Positions 1 to 9,237 of a DNA stretch of 64,000 nt are shown piece by piece. Source of the stretch: JBEKHT01 sp049516595. Lineage in GTDB: Bacteria > Chloroflexota > Anaerolineae > Anaerolineales > RBG-16-64-43. Within the stretch, counting starts at the first letter, position 1; every line of letters begins with the position of its first letter. The notes under the pieces are model-generated. The model saw only the letters and a program-made list of their open reading frames with translations, was not told the DNA's origin and searched no databases. The stretch covers positions 1 to 64,000 of the forward strand of contig JBEKSY010000008.1 of assembly GCA_049516595.1 (NCBI GenBank), written 5' to 3'. The position numbers and the translations under genes were made by a program.

Positions 1-29
1 CAAAGGCGAACGCGGCACCGGAGCCGAAG

Positions 30-620
30 TGAGTTGCTCGGCCCCGATATACTTGCGCGCCCTGGCTCAGGATTGCCTCTTGACAAAGCGTATCCCGGGG
101 TTCGGGCCGCCGAGCCGGCTCCAGCCGATGGCCACCTCGATCATTGGCAGGGTGGGATCCTACCCGCCGGAGGTCCACAGGCCGCCGGGCTGGACCAGGT
201 CGATCTCGAAAGGACCGGGGTCCCTCTCCTGCCCGGGATTGGTCTTGGCCTAGGCGCTGGAGGCGGCGTCGGACGCTGGAGACGCTGATCTTCCCCAGCG
301 GTCCCAGGGTGGCGGGGAAGAGATCCAGCTCCCCAGGCCGGCCATCCCGACCGGGTTGGGCTGGAGGCGCTCGGCCCACACGGAATCGAAACTTTCTGCG
401 ATGATCTGGAGGGCCGCATCCACCTCCCGGGACTAGCTCCGACCGCGCGGCTTGGGCCGCACCTTCCCTCCCAGGTCGCCCCGGATCAACCGCATCAGGC
501 TCTGGCGATGCCGACCGGTCACCGTTTCCATCTCGTCCCGCCTTGCGGCCCTCAGCTTTCGGGTGGATCCCCGCTATCGCTTTGGCATTCCCCACAGGTA
601 CTTCCGGTGCTTACCCATGG
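30..620 (-). pseudogene. Decayed IS transposase (integrase catalytic type)
   Basis: No intact frame exists here, but minus-strand translations in several frames give recognisable pieces in the right order. There is an HTH-like stretch (VTGRHRQSLMRLIRG, about 500-550), a segment reading AALQIIAESFDSVWAERLQP (about 360-420), and a piece reading FEIDLVQPGG followed by IEVAIGWSRL (about 130-210). The last resembles the start of the DDE domain in integrase-type transposases, where a line such as FVEIDLVAHCGG precedes VTDVATGWTE. Stops and frameshifts separate the pieces, and no terminal inverted repeats were found. The order and spacing fit a long-dead insertion sequence. The family assignment is from memory of the motif pattern. 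Confidence 0.5.
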
Positions 621-717
621 TCACCGGGTCATGGGCGACCATTGTTCCCTCGCTGCCATTCCCCCTGGAAAGAACCCGGCCCCTTGGGTAATGTAATGGC
701 AGGGTGAAGCGGGGGCC

Positions 718-747
718 TTGAAGGAGGCGGGCCCGGCATGTTAAACT
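718..747 (+). promoter_or_regulatory. Putative promoter of pth-mfd
   Basis: A -35-like TTGAAG (718-723) and a -10-like TAAACT (742-747) are 18 nt apart, with an alternative TATAGG overlapping at 747-752. It is the only promoter-like pair seen between the dead transposase and pth. A terminator-like hairpin lies about 25 nt downstream. Confidence 0.35.
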
Positions 748-772
748 ATAGGATCACCCAGCTTGCAATGGC

Positions 773-797
773 CCCGTGCCCAGACGCGGGTTTTTTT
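773..797 (+). terminator. Terminator-like hairpin in the pth leader
   Basis: CCCGTG (773-778) pairs with CGCGGG (785-790) over a 6-nt loop and is followed by seven T residues (791-797). It looks like an intrinsic terminator. No gene ends just upstream, so it may end stray transcription from the transposase region or act as an attenuator for pth-mfd. Confidence 0.5.
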
Positions 798-921
798 GGC
801 ATATGCAGGAACGAGCAGAACGGAACCCGGATTAGCGACCGGATTCCCCCGACGCAGGCCAGGGGACCCCAGTATGCCTCTGGGAATACTTCGAAGGAAA
901 TCACCCCAGCCAGAGGACAAC

Positions 922-1524
922 ATGACCTTGGATGCAGCCGTGGTGGGACTGGGTAACCCAGGCCGGCAGTACGTCCGGAACCGGCACAGCGTGGGCTACC
1001 GTGTGGCTGACAGAGTTGCCAAGCTGTTAGAGATACGGTTTTCGCGCAAGGGTTTTCACTGCCTTCTAGCCAGCGCTCGCGTCGAGGGTAAGACTATTCT
1101 CCTGGCGAAGCCACAGACCTTCATGAATGCAAGCGGACAAGCCGTCCTGGCGCTCGTCCGCTTCTACGGTATTCCTTACGAGCGTCTGCTGGTCTGCTCG
1201 GACGACATCGATCTACCGTTCGGTATGCTCCGCTTGCGACCAGTTGGAGGGTCAGGCGGGCAGAAAGGGATCCAATCCATAATCGACGCCCTGGGATCCC
1301 AGGAATTCCCCAGGCTGCGAATCGGGATTGACCGGCCGCCCGAGAACATGGATCCGGCGGCCTATGTCCTTCAGGACTTCGCCCCGCAGGAGGAAACGAA
1401 ACTGAACGAGATCGTCGGGCGGGCGGCCGAGGCAATTGATATGTTCATCCACTCCGGGCTGCAGGCGGCGATGAACCGATACAACGGAGAACCTGACTCG
1501 GTAGAAAGCTTGCGTGCCGACTAG
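922..1524 (+). CDS. pth: Peptidyl-tRNA hydrolase
   Basis: Encodes 200 residues, the usual bacterial Pth length. The enzyme recycles peptidyl-tRNAs released by stalled ribosomes. The N-terminus reads VVGLGNPGRQY followed by NRHSVGY, which carries the family's substrate-binding Asn and catalytic His. The core KPQTFMNASGQAV and the segment DDIDLPFGMLRLR with GGSGGQKGIQSII are also characteristic. The open frame extends upstream to 763, but the family N-terminus begins at ATG 922, which has an AGAGGA Shine-Dalgarno-like sequence. The 3' end overlaps the mfd start by 11 nt, so the two genes are probably co-translated. Pairing pth with mfd is common in bacteria. Confidence 0.95.
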   Translation: MTLDAAVVGLGNPGRQYVRNRHSVGYRVADRVAKLLEIRFSRKGFHCLLASARVEGKTILLAKPQTFMNASGQAVLALVRFYGIPYERLLVCSDDIDLPFGMLRLRPVGGSGGQKGIQSIIDALGSQEFPRLRIGIDRPPENMDPAAYVLQDFAPQEETKLNEIVGRAAEAIDMFIHSGLQAAMNRYNGEPDSVESLRAD

Positions 1525-4500
1525 CCTGACTCCTCTCCTGGAGACCGTTCGGTCCCAGCCTGCGTACCAGGCCCTCCAGGCTCGCCTGCTGGGCCTGAGA
1601 GCCTCGAGGCCCACACATTTCCGGACAGTGGCTCTGGCGCTTCCTCGGTCGGCGCGGGCACCGGTCCTGGCAGCACTCGCTCGGGACGTTCGAGTCCCAT
1701 TCGTCCTGGCGCTTTCCCGGTCGGACGAAGTCCTGGCCATGAGAGACGAAATCTCGACCTGGGATCCCACCCTGCGCATCCAGGTATTCGGAGAGCCCTC
1801 CCCGCTTTTTTACGAGGCCGCCCCTTGGGGACAAAGAACCATTCGCGAGCGGATTTCGACCCTGTCCTCCCTTGCCGAGTACTCGACTGCCTCCCTGGGG
1901 ACTCGGTCCCCGTTGCTGGTCTTGACGTCCTTGCGGGCCTGGATGACGCCAACCCTCCCTCGCCAGGAGTTTGTTGAAAACTGTCGGGTGGTCGCTCCTG
2001 GAGCCAAGGCCTCCTTGGACGAACTTCTCCGATTCGCTGTTGACCTGGGCTATCAAGGCTACCCCTATGTGATGGAGCCCGGTCAATTCATCCGGCGCGG
2101 AGGAATTGCCGACCTATGGCCTCCCGCCGATCCACAACCTGCACGGATTGAGTTCTTCGGGGAGACCATGGAGACGCTTCGGCATTTCGATCCAGGAACA
2201 CAGCGCTCCACAGATCCGGTCTCTAGTCTCAGCATCACACCTGCGAGGGAAGCCCTAGACCGCGATCTCAAGTCCCTCCGGGCCCAGGCCGGGGGTCCCT
2301 GGTCAACGCTCTTGGATCGCAACCCGGAGGTGGATGAGCTGGGTCCAGAATCCCGCCCCTCCGTCGAGTTCTTCATCCCATGGCTTTATCCCCCCGCGGA
2401 TCTGTTGGATCACCTGGCACCCGAAGGCATTGTGCTCGTGGAGAACTACGAGGAGCTTGAGGAGACCGCCGCCGATTTGGAGGCACAGAACCTTCAGCTT
2501 CGCGCGGAAGCACTCGAAAACGGGGAAATCCGACCCGAGGATCCGCCGGCCGCCCTTTCATGGGACCAACTCAGGGAATCCCTGGAAACACGCCTGTTGA
2601 TCGAACTGGGGAGACCGGGCGCCGATGCCGACCTGGTCCCACTGGGCGAAGCGTTCGCCCCCGGGCCGCGCTTCGGTGGTCAGATAGCGCCCTTGATTGA
2701 ACACCTGCAGCGGGCCCATCAGGCACAATCCCGAACGGTCATTGTTTCCCGCCAAGCGGCACGGCTGGCCGACATCTGGGGTGAACAAGGGAACTTTGTC
2801 CCTGCGGCCTCCGAAGTGCTCACCCAGCTCCCTGCGGAAGGGGCGCAGGCCTTTATCCTAGGCGCGCTCCAAGAGGGATTCGTACTGCACTTCCCAGGTG
2901 AAGGAGGGCCATCGCGCGACCTGGACCTTCTCACCGACGGAGAGATCTTTGGTTGGGCCAGGCCCGAACCGAGACGGCGAATCCGCGCCGGGGCGACGCC
3001 GCCGGAGGCGGAATACTCAGACCTGAACCCGGGTGACTACGTAGTCCACGTGGAATACGGAATCGGTCGGTTTGGTGGACTGGTGCACCGCACTGTGGAC
3101 GAGACCCTGCGGGAGTACCTGCAGGTGGAATTCGCGGGTGGAGACCAAGTCTATGTGCCGGTCCACCAGGCAGATCGCTTGACGCGATACGTGGGGGCCG
3201 ATGAGCGACCTCCAGCGCTCTCGCGTCTTGGATCCGCGGACTGGGCCTCCGCACGCGAGAAGGCCCGCAAGGCGGTCGAGGAAATCGCCCGCGAACTGCT
3301 GGACCTGTATGCGAAGAGGCAAACAGCTCTGGGCCATTCCTTCGGTCCGGATACCCCCTGGCAAAGTGAGCTCGAAGCCTCCTTTCCATTCGTCGAGACG
3401 GAGGATCAGCTCCGAGCCATTCAAGAGGTCAAGCGCGACATGGAGCGCGCGGGGCCGATGGACCGCTTGATCTGTGGGGACGTCGGCTATGGCAAAACGG
3501 AAGTGGCACTGCGGGCTGCCTTCAAAGCCGTGATGGATGGGAAGCAGGTTGCGGTGCTGGTCCCTACCACCCTATTGGCCCAACAGCACTTCGAAACCTT
3601 TCGCCAGCGTCTGGCGCCCTTCCCGGTCCACGTGGAGATGCTCTCGCGTTTTCGCACGCCCGCCGAACAGGCCTCGGTCCTGGCCGACTTGGCCAAGGGC
3701 CGGGTCGAGATCATCATCGGGACTCATCGACTGCTTCAAGCCGACGTGCGCTTCAAGGACCTCGGCTTGGTGGTCATCGATGAGGAGCAGCGATTCGGCG
3801 TCGCTCACAAGGAACACCTCAAGCATCTCCGAACCGAGGTGGATGTCCTTACCCTGACTGCCACACCGATCCCGCGCACCTTGTATCTTTCTCTGACCGG
3901 CGTCCGAGACATCTCCACAATCAACACCCCTCCCGAGGAGCGACTGCCTGTCGTCACCCAGATTCGCGGCTACTCCGAAAGCGTCGTGCGCAGAGCGATC
4001 TTGCGCGAGTTGGACCGCGGCGGGCAGGTCTTCTGGGTACACAACCGGGTGGAGACAATCGCCGTGGCCCAAAAGAAGCTCGCGACACTCGTCCCGGAAG
4101 CCAACATCGTGATGGCTCACGGGCAGATGCCCGAGAACCAGCTTGAGCGCTCCATGCAAGCCTTCATCTCCCGGGAGGCGGATGTCCTGCTGTGCACGTC
4201 CATTATCGAATCCGGACTGGACATCCCCAATGCCAATACTCTCATCGTGGAGCGAGCCGACACCTTCGGGCTGGCTCAACTCTACCAGCTCCGCGGCCGG
4301 GTCGGCCGAAGCGCAATGAGAGGATATGCCTACTTCTTTACCGACCGCAAGCACCATCTGACCCACGAGGCCCGGGAGCGCTTGGAGACGATGGCGGATC
4401 AAACGGAACTGGGGGCCGGATACGGCATCGCGATGCGCGACCTGGAGATACGCGGAGCAGGAGAGATTCTGGGATCCCGGCAGCATGGGCACATTGCCGC

Positions 4501-5080
4501 AATTGGCTTCCACCTCTACACGCGGCTGCTGACCCAGGCTGTCCGCCATCTCAAAGAACAGCGGGAGAGGGCGCCCCAGCTGATCCCCGCCACCCTGGCA
4601 ACCGTGGATCTGCCGTTGAACGTTGCCCTGCCTCCGGACTACGTCGAGGACCGAGACCTTCGATTGCGCCTGTATCGAAGAATGGCCGAAATCCAGGAGG
4701 AGGCGGAATTGGAAGCATTGTCGGAAGAGTTGAGAGATCGTTTCGGGAACCCGCCCTTGGCGGTGGACAACCTGCTCTATCAGCTGCGGGTCAAGGTGCT
4801 GGCCCAGAAAGCGGGCGTGGAGAGCGTGACGATGGAGAATGGCAGCCTTGCGCTCCGTCTTGTCGGCTTCGCCGAGGAACAGCTGACCGAGCCCCCCCCT
4901 CTTTCCCGCTTCAGTCGGGGGTCGCTGTACCTGCAGAGAATCCTGTCGGAGGACGGGTGGCGTGACCGCCTCACCTACGTGCTGCGCTGGCTGGCCCAGC
5001 ATCGGCCAAGCGGTGGATCCTCCCAGGCCACCGAACCGGCTCCCTCAATTCCTGCCTCTGAGGCATCCGCTCGGGGCTAA
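1514..5080 (+). CDS. mfd: Transcription-repair coupling factor Mfd
   Basis: Encodes 1188 residues, full length for Mfd. This ATP-dependent translocase removes RNA polymerase stalled at DNA lesions and recruits UvrA. The N-terminal third is the UvrB-like module. A CarD-like RNA-polymerase-interaction domain starts near residue 500 (NPGDYVVHVEYGIGRFGG). The RecG-like motor follows, with Walker A GDVGYGKTE, a DEEQ box (VVIDEEQRFG) and TATPIPRTLYLSL. The TRG region and the C-terminal domain (YRRMAEIQEEAELEALSEEL) are complete. The start is GTG 1514, overlapping the pth stop. Nothing looks truncated. Confidence 0.97.
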   Translation: MPTSLTPLLETVRSQPAYQALQARLLGLRASRPTHFRTVALALPRSARAPVLAALARDVRVPFVLALSRSDEVLAMRDEISTWDPTLRIQVFGEPSPLFYEAAPWGQRTIRERISTLSSLAEYSTASLGTRSPLLVLTSLRAWMTPTLPRQEFVENCRVVAPGAKASLDELLRFAVDLGYQGYPYVMEPGQFIRRGGIADLWPPADPQPARIEFFGETMETLRHFDPGTQRSTDPVSSLSITPAREALDRDLKSLRAQAGGPWSTLLDRNPEVDELGPESRPSVEFFIPWLYPPADLLDHLAPEGIVLVENYEELEETAADLEAQNLQLRAEALENGEIRPEDPPAALSWDQLRESLETRLLIELGRPGADADLVPLGEAFAPGPRFGGQIAPLIEHLQRAHQAQSRTVIVSRQAARLADIWGEQGNFVPAASEVLTQLPAEGAQAFILGALQEGFVLHFPGEGGPSRDLDLLTDGEIFGWARPEPRRRIRAGATPPEAEYSDLNPGDYVVHVEYGIGRFGGLVHRTVDETLREYLQVEFAGGDQVYVPVHQADRLTRYVGADERPPALSRLGSADWASAREKARKAVEEIARELLDLYAKRQTALGHSFGPDTPWQSELEASFPFVETEDQLRAIQEVKRDMERAGPMDRLICGDVGYGKTEVALRAAFKAVMDGKQVAVLVPTTLLAQQHFETFRQRLAPFPVHVEMLSRFRTPAEQASVLADLAKGRVEIIIGTHRLLQADVRFKDLGLVVIDEEQRFGVAHKEHLKHLRTEVDVLTLTATPIPRTLYLSLTGVRDISTINTPPEERLPVVTQIRGYSESVVRRAILRELDRGGQVFWVHNRVETIAVAQKKLATLVPEANIVMAHGQMPENQLERSMQAFISREADVLLCTSIIESGLDIPNANTLIVERADTFGLAQLYQLRGRVGRSAMRGYAYFFTDRKHHLTHEARERLETMADQTELGAGYGIAMRDLEIRGAGEILGSRQHGHIAAIGFHLYTRLLTQAVRHLKEQRERAPQLIPATLATVDLPLNVALPPDYVEDRDLRLRLYRRMAEIQEEAELEALSEELRDRFGNPPLAVDNLLYQLRVKVLAQKAGVESVTMENGSLALRLVGFAEEQLTEPPPLSRFSRGSLYLQRILSEDGWRDRLTYVLRWLAQHRPSGGSSQATEPAPSIPASEASARG

Positions 5081-5138
5081 GAAGACTACGGGTTCTGCCA
5101 GACAGGTGCCCGGGAGGGACCGTGTCGGATGGAGCCGG

Positions 5139-5167
5139 TTGCGGTTGAGGATTGGGGTGCTTATAAT
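5139..5167 (+). promoter_or_regulatory. Promoter of the Ser/Thr kinase operon
   Basis: TTGCGG (5139-5144) and a perfect TATAAT (5162-5167) are separated by 17 nt. It lies just after the mfd stop and about 45 nt upstream of the proposed kinase start, with a GAGGAG Shine-Dalgarno in between. This is one of the best sigma70-type matches in the window. Confidence 0.6.
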
Positions 5168-5213
5168 CGGAAAAGGTCTGGGCAGCTGACAATCCATCCA
5201 GAGGAGATCCGCA

Positions 5214-7109
5214 CTGGAAACCAATCCCATCCGCTCGCGCCTACCTAGCAAGGCGCCAACCGCCTCGCTGCCGAACGGAACGACGCTCCAAGGTCGATAC
5301 CTCATCCAGCGAGTCCTGGGAAGAGGGGGGATGAGTTCCGTCTACCAGGCCCGAGACCTGCGATTCCCCAACGTGACCCGTCTGGTCGCGGTCAAGCAGC
5401 TCCTCAATCAGAGCACGGACGCAACCACCCGCCGAGCCGTCATCGAGAACTTCGAGCGCGAAGCCAACCTCCTGGCAACCCTGGATCATCCCGCGATCCC
5501 GCGAATTTTCGATTACTTCTCCGAAGAGGAACGATCGTTCCTGGTGATGGAGTTCATCAGCGGCAAGGATCTCGAGTCGATCCTGGTCGAGAGCAAGAGC
5601 CTTCTCCCCATTGACAAAGTCATCGAGTGGGCCATCGAGATTTGCGACGTTCTGCAGTTCTTGCACACCCACGATCCTCCGATCATCTTTCGAGATATCA
5701 AGCCGTCCAATGTGATGATTGATGACCATGGGCGCGTCCGGCTGGTCGACTTCGGGATCGCCAAGCTCTTCTCCCCGGACCGCAAAGGCACGATGATCGG
5801 AACCGAGGGCTACGCGCCTCCGGAACAGTATCGCGGAGAGGCGGGCCCTCTTTCGGACATCTATGCGCTGGGGGCCACCCTTCACCATCTGCTCACCAGC
5901 CGGGATCCGCGCATTGAGCCGCCCTTTACCTGGGCGGATCGGCCGGTCCGTGACCTCAATCCGGCGGTGCCCGAATCTCTCGAAAAAGTTGTCGATCGGG
6001 CCCTTTCCTATAACCTGAGCGATCGATTTGCGACCCCGGCCCTGGTATCGCACGCGCTCGCGCAGGCCTTGAAGGAGATGCGCGGCGAGGTGCCCGAGCC
6101 CGCCGCCTCAGAGCGCAAACCTTTTCCTCCGGCCGCGGGCGAAAGTGGAGAGGGCCCATCCCCCCTCTGGGTATTCGCCTGCGAAGACGAGGTGCGGGGC
6201 ACCCCTGCGCTCACGGAGGGGACGGTCCTGGTGGGAGCTTATGACCACAACCTCTATGCGTTGGATGCCGAGACGGGGCGGTTCAAATGGAAATACGCGA
6301 CGGAGGGAGGTCTTCCGGGGCGGCCCGCCTTGCGAGAGGACTCGATCTTCCTGGGGTCGGAGGACCATCGGCTGCATGCATTGAGCCTGAACGGCGGTAG
6401 GCTTCTGTGGACTTACTCTGCCGACAAACCCATTCGCTCTTCCCCCGTCATTGCGGTTAGTCACATCTTCGTGGGCTCTGACGACGGCGCGCTTCATGCC
6501 GTGAACGTAGCCACCGGCCGTCGAGCCTGGCGCTACGAAGTGGCCGGCCCGGTGAGATCCACCGCTCTGGTGGTCGGCGATCGTGTCTACTTTGGCTGTG
6601 ATTCAGGGGACTTCCATTCCGTTACCTTGGGGGGCGAGTCCAAGTGGCAGTTCCGCTCTCGGCGAGCCGTGGTCTCCTCTCCCGCGGAGGCCAACGGCCT
6701 TGTGTACTTCGGCTCTGTGGATTACAGTCTTTACGCGCTGGACGCCACTTCAGGGTGGGTCGTCTGGCGTTTTCGGACCGGAAAATCCATTATCTCCTCA
6801 CCGGCGATTGCGGAAGACCTGATCGTGTTCGGCTCCGCGGATGGGCGGATCTATGCGGTGGATGCCAAGAGCAGCAAGGAAAAATGGCATGTGGACACGG
6901 AAGGTCAGGTGAATGCTTCGCCATTGATTCACAAGGGACTTGTCTATTGTGGGTCGGTCGATGGCCGTCTATACTGCATAGAGCTAGTGAGTGGAAAGCT
7001 ACGCTGGAAGTTCGCCACCGGGGGAGCTATTACCGGGGCCCCCACGGCGGGTGAGAACGTGATTTGCTTCGGCTCAACCGACCACCGGGTCTACGCACTC
7101 CCGGTGTAG
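5214..7109 (+). CDS. Ser/Thr protein kinase with C-terminal PQQ-type beta-propeller
   Basis: Encodes about 631 residues. The kinase domain (about 25-290) has a glycine-rich loop (LGRGGMSSV), an ATP-binding Lys (VAVKQLL), a catalytic FRDIKPSN with Phe in place of the usual His, DFG (VDFGIAKLF) and an activation segment GTEGYAPPEQY. Residues about 305-631 form seven or so repeats of the type VYFGSVDYSLYALDATSGWVVWRF, typical of PQQ/pyrrolo-quinoline beta-propellers. No membrane segment is evident. ATG 5331 would cut through the glycine loop. The frame is open only back to 5190, and the only plausible start is CTG 5214, 7 nt after GAGGAG (5201-5206). The gene heads an operon with its likely phosphatase and FHA reader. 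Confidence 0.9.
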   Translation: METNPIRSRLPSKAPTASLPNGTTLQGRYLIQRVLGRGGMSSVYQARDLRFPNVTRLVAVKQLLNQSTDATTRRAVIENFEREANLLATLDHPAIPRIFDYFSEEERSFLVMEFISGKDLESILVESKSLLPIDKVIEWAIEICDVLQFLHTHDPPIIFRDIKPSNVMIDDHGRVRLVDFGIAKLFSPDRKGTMIGTEGYAPPEQYRGEAGPLSDIYALGATLHHLLTSRDPRIEPPFTWADRPVRDLNPAVPESLEKVVDRALSYNLSDRFATPALVSHALAQALKEMRGEVPEPAASERKPFPPAAGESGEGPSPLWVFACEDEVRGTPALTEGTVLVGAYDHNLYALDAETGRFKWKYATEGGLPGRPALREDSIFLGSEDHRLHALSLNGGRLLWTYSADKPIRSSPVIAVSHIFVGSDDGALHAVNVATGRRAWRYEVAGPVRSTALVVGDRVYFGCDSGDFHSVTLGGESKWQFRSRRAVVSSPAEANGLVYFGSVDYSLYALDATSGWVVWRFRTGKSIISSPAIAEDLIVFGSADGRIYAVDAKSSKEKWHVDTEGQVNASPLIHKGLVYCGSVDGRLYCIELVSGKLRWKFATGGAITGAPTAGENVICFGSTDHRVYALPV

Positions 7110-7132
7110 GCCTGCCGGAGAAGGAGCGATCA

Positions 7133-7975
7133 TTGACTCCCTTATCTAAGGGTCGTGGGGATCGACCCTCGACGCGCCCCCTCCCTGGGGACCGCAGCGG
7201 ACCGCCAGCGTTTCACGTGGGCATCGGCCATAACATCGGCCGCGTGCGCTCCACCAACGAAGACAGCCTGATCGCGATCACGGCCCTGCAGCAGGCCGAC
7301 AGCACCCTCCCCTACTTCGGCTTGTTCATTGTTGCCGACGGTATGGGCGGACATGAGTTAGGCGAACGGGCCAGCCGCCTCGCCGCGCAGACCTTTGCTC
7401 GGGAGGTCATGGGCCAGTTTGGGGCGCTTTGGCTGGGGGGATCTCCGGGGGAGGAACAGGTATCCATCCAGGAAATGCTGCAAAACGCCATGCGCAAGGC
7501 GAACCAGTCCGTCCTGCGACATTTTCCCGGAAGCGGGACCACCCTCACGGCCTGCCTGGTTTTCACCCAGCAGGTCTTCCTGGCTCACATCGGCGACAGC
7601 CGCGCCTATTTCGTCAAGGAAGGGCTTCATCAGATCAGCCATGACCACTCCTTGGTTCAACGGCTCATCGACGTTGGCCAAATCAGCCCGGAGGAAGCCA
7701 CGCGCTACGCTCAACGCAACGTCCTGCTGCGCGCCATCGGACAGACAGATGACCTGGAGCCCGAAATCGTCACCTATCCCTGGCAGCCCGGAGCCCGGCT
7801 CCTGCTCTGTTCGGACGGGTTGTGGGGAGCCATTCCGGAGAAGGAAATCCTGGACACGATTCACAAGTCGCCCTCGGTTCAGGCGGCCTGCACCGCCTTG
7901 GTGGACCTGTGCAACGCCGCCGGAGGCCCGGATAACATCTCTGCCGTGTTGGTGGAGATGACTGGCGGGGAATGA
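7133..7975 (+). CDS. PP2C-family protein phosphatase
   Basis: Encodes 280 residues, a metal-dependent Ser/Thr phosphatase expected to oppose the upstream kinase. Metal-binding and core motifs are present: NEDS near the N-terminus, VADGMGGH, a TLTACLV strand, HIGDSRAYF, LLLCSDGLWG and GGPDNISAVL. No transmembrane segment is seen, so it should be cytosolic. The start is taken as TTG 7133 with GAAGGAG at 7119-7125. The frame is also open upstream inside the kinase gene. Its stop overlaps the ATG of the vWA gene. Confidence 0.93.
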   Translation: MTPLSKGRGDRPSTRPLPGDRSGPPAFHVGIGHNIGRVRSTNEDSLIAITALQQADSTLPYFGLFIVADGMGGHELGERASRLAAQTFAREVMGQFGALWLGGSPGEEQVSIQEMLQNAMRKANQSVLRHFPGSGTTLTACLVFTQQVFLAHIGDSRAYFVKEGLHQISHDHSLVQRLIDVGQISPEEATRYAQRNVLLRAIGQTDDLEPEIVTYPWQPGARLLLCSDGLWGAIPEKEILDTIHKSPSVQAACTALVDLCNAAGGPDNISAVLVEMTGGE

Positions 7976-9237
7976 AAGGCAAGCCCGGGACGAACGGTCA
8001 GCCTCTCTCGGTTGAGCTCAGCCACAGTCGGCCCTCGCTGTTGGCGGTCGATGAGCCCCAAGTTCTCTACACGCTGGTGAGCCTTCGCCCCGGAAAGGAG
8101 CCGGACCGACCGCTGGCTCCCGCCTTAAACCTGTGTATCGCCTTGGACCGCTCCACGTCCATGACGGGCGAGCGCTTGGACACGGCGCGCTCCTCGGTGG
8201 CTGAAATCCTTCGCCGCCTTCGTCCCCAGGACCATCTCAGCCTGCTGACCTTCAGCGATCGGGCGGAGATCCTGGTGGGCGCCAGAAGCACGGACTCTGC
8301 GGCTTCAGTCGAAGGCCGGCTCAATCAGATCCAGACCAGCGGGGGAACCGAAATCTTCCAAGGTCTCCAGGCGGCTGTCGCAGAAATCCGGGAAGGAAGA
8401 AGGACTGGCGCCATCGATCACATCATCCTCATTACTGATGGTCAGACCTACGGGGATGAGGAGAACTGTCGTCAGCTCGCCGAGCAGTCCGCCCAAGAGG
8501 GGACGGAGATCACCGCGGTCGGAATTGGAGCGCAGTGGAACGACGTGTTTCTCGACGGCCTGGCCTCGCGGACAGGAGGGCAGGCCGTTTTCATTGACCA
8601 GGTCTCCACCTTGGCCCACTTCATGCGGGAGAAATTCCACGGATTCGGGCAAGTGTATTCCGACCGTCTCACCCTGGAGATTACAACCAACCCCGGAGTG
8701 ATCCTGCGGGCGGCTTTTCGCATTTCCCCTTCTCCCACCCCTTTGCCGACCCAGACTTTCCTGCGACTGGGAACTCTCTATCAGGGCAGCACTCTCAGCC
8801 TGCTTCTGGAGTTTCTCTTCTCTCCCCTGAGTGCGACGCCCTCCTTCGAGGTGGGGAATCTCACGTTCGGGGCGCACCTGGTCCCCCAAAACGAAGAGTT
8901 GCAGTCGGTGTTATCGCTGGCTTTCCCCGTGATGGAAGAGGCGGTGCCGACTCCGATCTCCGGCCCCCTGCTCGCGGCGGTGCGGAGCGTGACCCTGTAC
9001 GAATTGCAGGAGAGAGCGGTCACCGAAGCCAAGGCCGGTCACGTGGAGCGGGCCACCCGCAAGCTCAACCGGCTTGCCACCCAGTTGCTCGAACTCGGCG
9101 AGAGCTCCATGGCCAACACGGTCATCGGGGAGGCCGAACAGCTGAGCCAGGAGCACCACCTGTCGGAGGCCGGGCAAAAGAGAATGAAGTACGGGACGCG
9201 CAGCCTGATGGAGGCTCGAAGCGAGGTCCCGCGATGA
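7972..9237 (+). CDS. von Willebrand factor A domain protein
   Basis: Encodes 421 residues. A vWA domain spans about residues 45-220, with a metal-ion-dependent adhesion site of the DxSxS type (ALDRSTSMTGERL), a second segment GGTEIFQGL and LITDGQTYGDE. The remainder is a beta-rich domain ending in helices, as in stand-alone bacterial vWA regulators. No signal peptide or membrane segment is visible. It sits between the PP2C and FHA genes, with 4-nt overlaps on both sides, so it is probably part of the phospho-signalling module. Its partner or substrate cannot be told from sequence. Confidence 0.88.
   Translation: MKGKPGTNGQPLSVELSHSRPSLLAVDEPQVLYTLVSLRPGKEPDRPLAPALNLCIALDRSTSMTGERLDTARSSVAEILRRLRPQDHLSLLTFSDRAEILVGARSTDSAASVEGRLNQIQTSGGTEIFQGLQAAVAEIREGRRTGAIDHIILITDGQTYGDEENCRQLAEQSAQEGTEITAVGIGAQWNDVFLDGLASRTGGQAVFIDQVSTLAHFMREKFHGFGQVYSDRLTLEITTNPGVILRAAFRISPSPTPLPTQTFLRLGTLYQGSTLSLLLEFLFSPLSATPSFEVGNLTFGAHLVPQNEELQSVLSLAFPVMEEAVPTPISGPLLAAVRSVTLYELQERAVTEAKAGHVERATRKLNRLATQLLELGESSMANTVIGEAEQLSQEHHLSEAGQKRMKYGTRSLMEARSEVPR

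Noticed and set aside
3572..5002. A 476-codon open frame on the minus strand
   Set aside because: It lies entirely inside mfd, shows no domain, and reflects high GC content.
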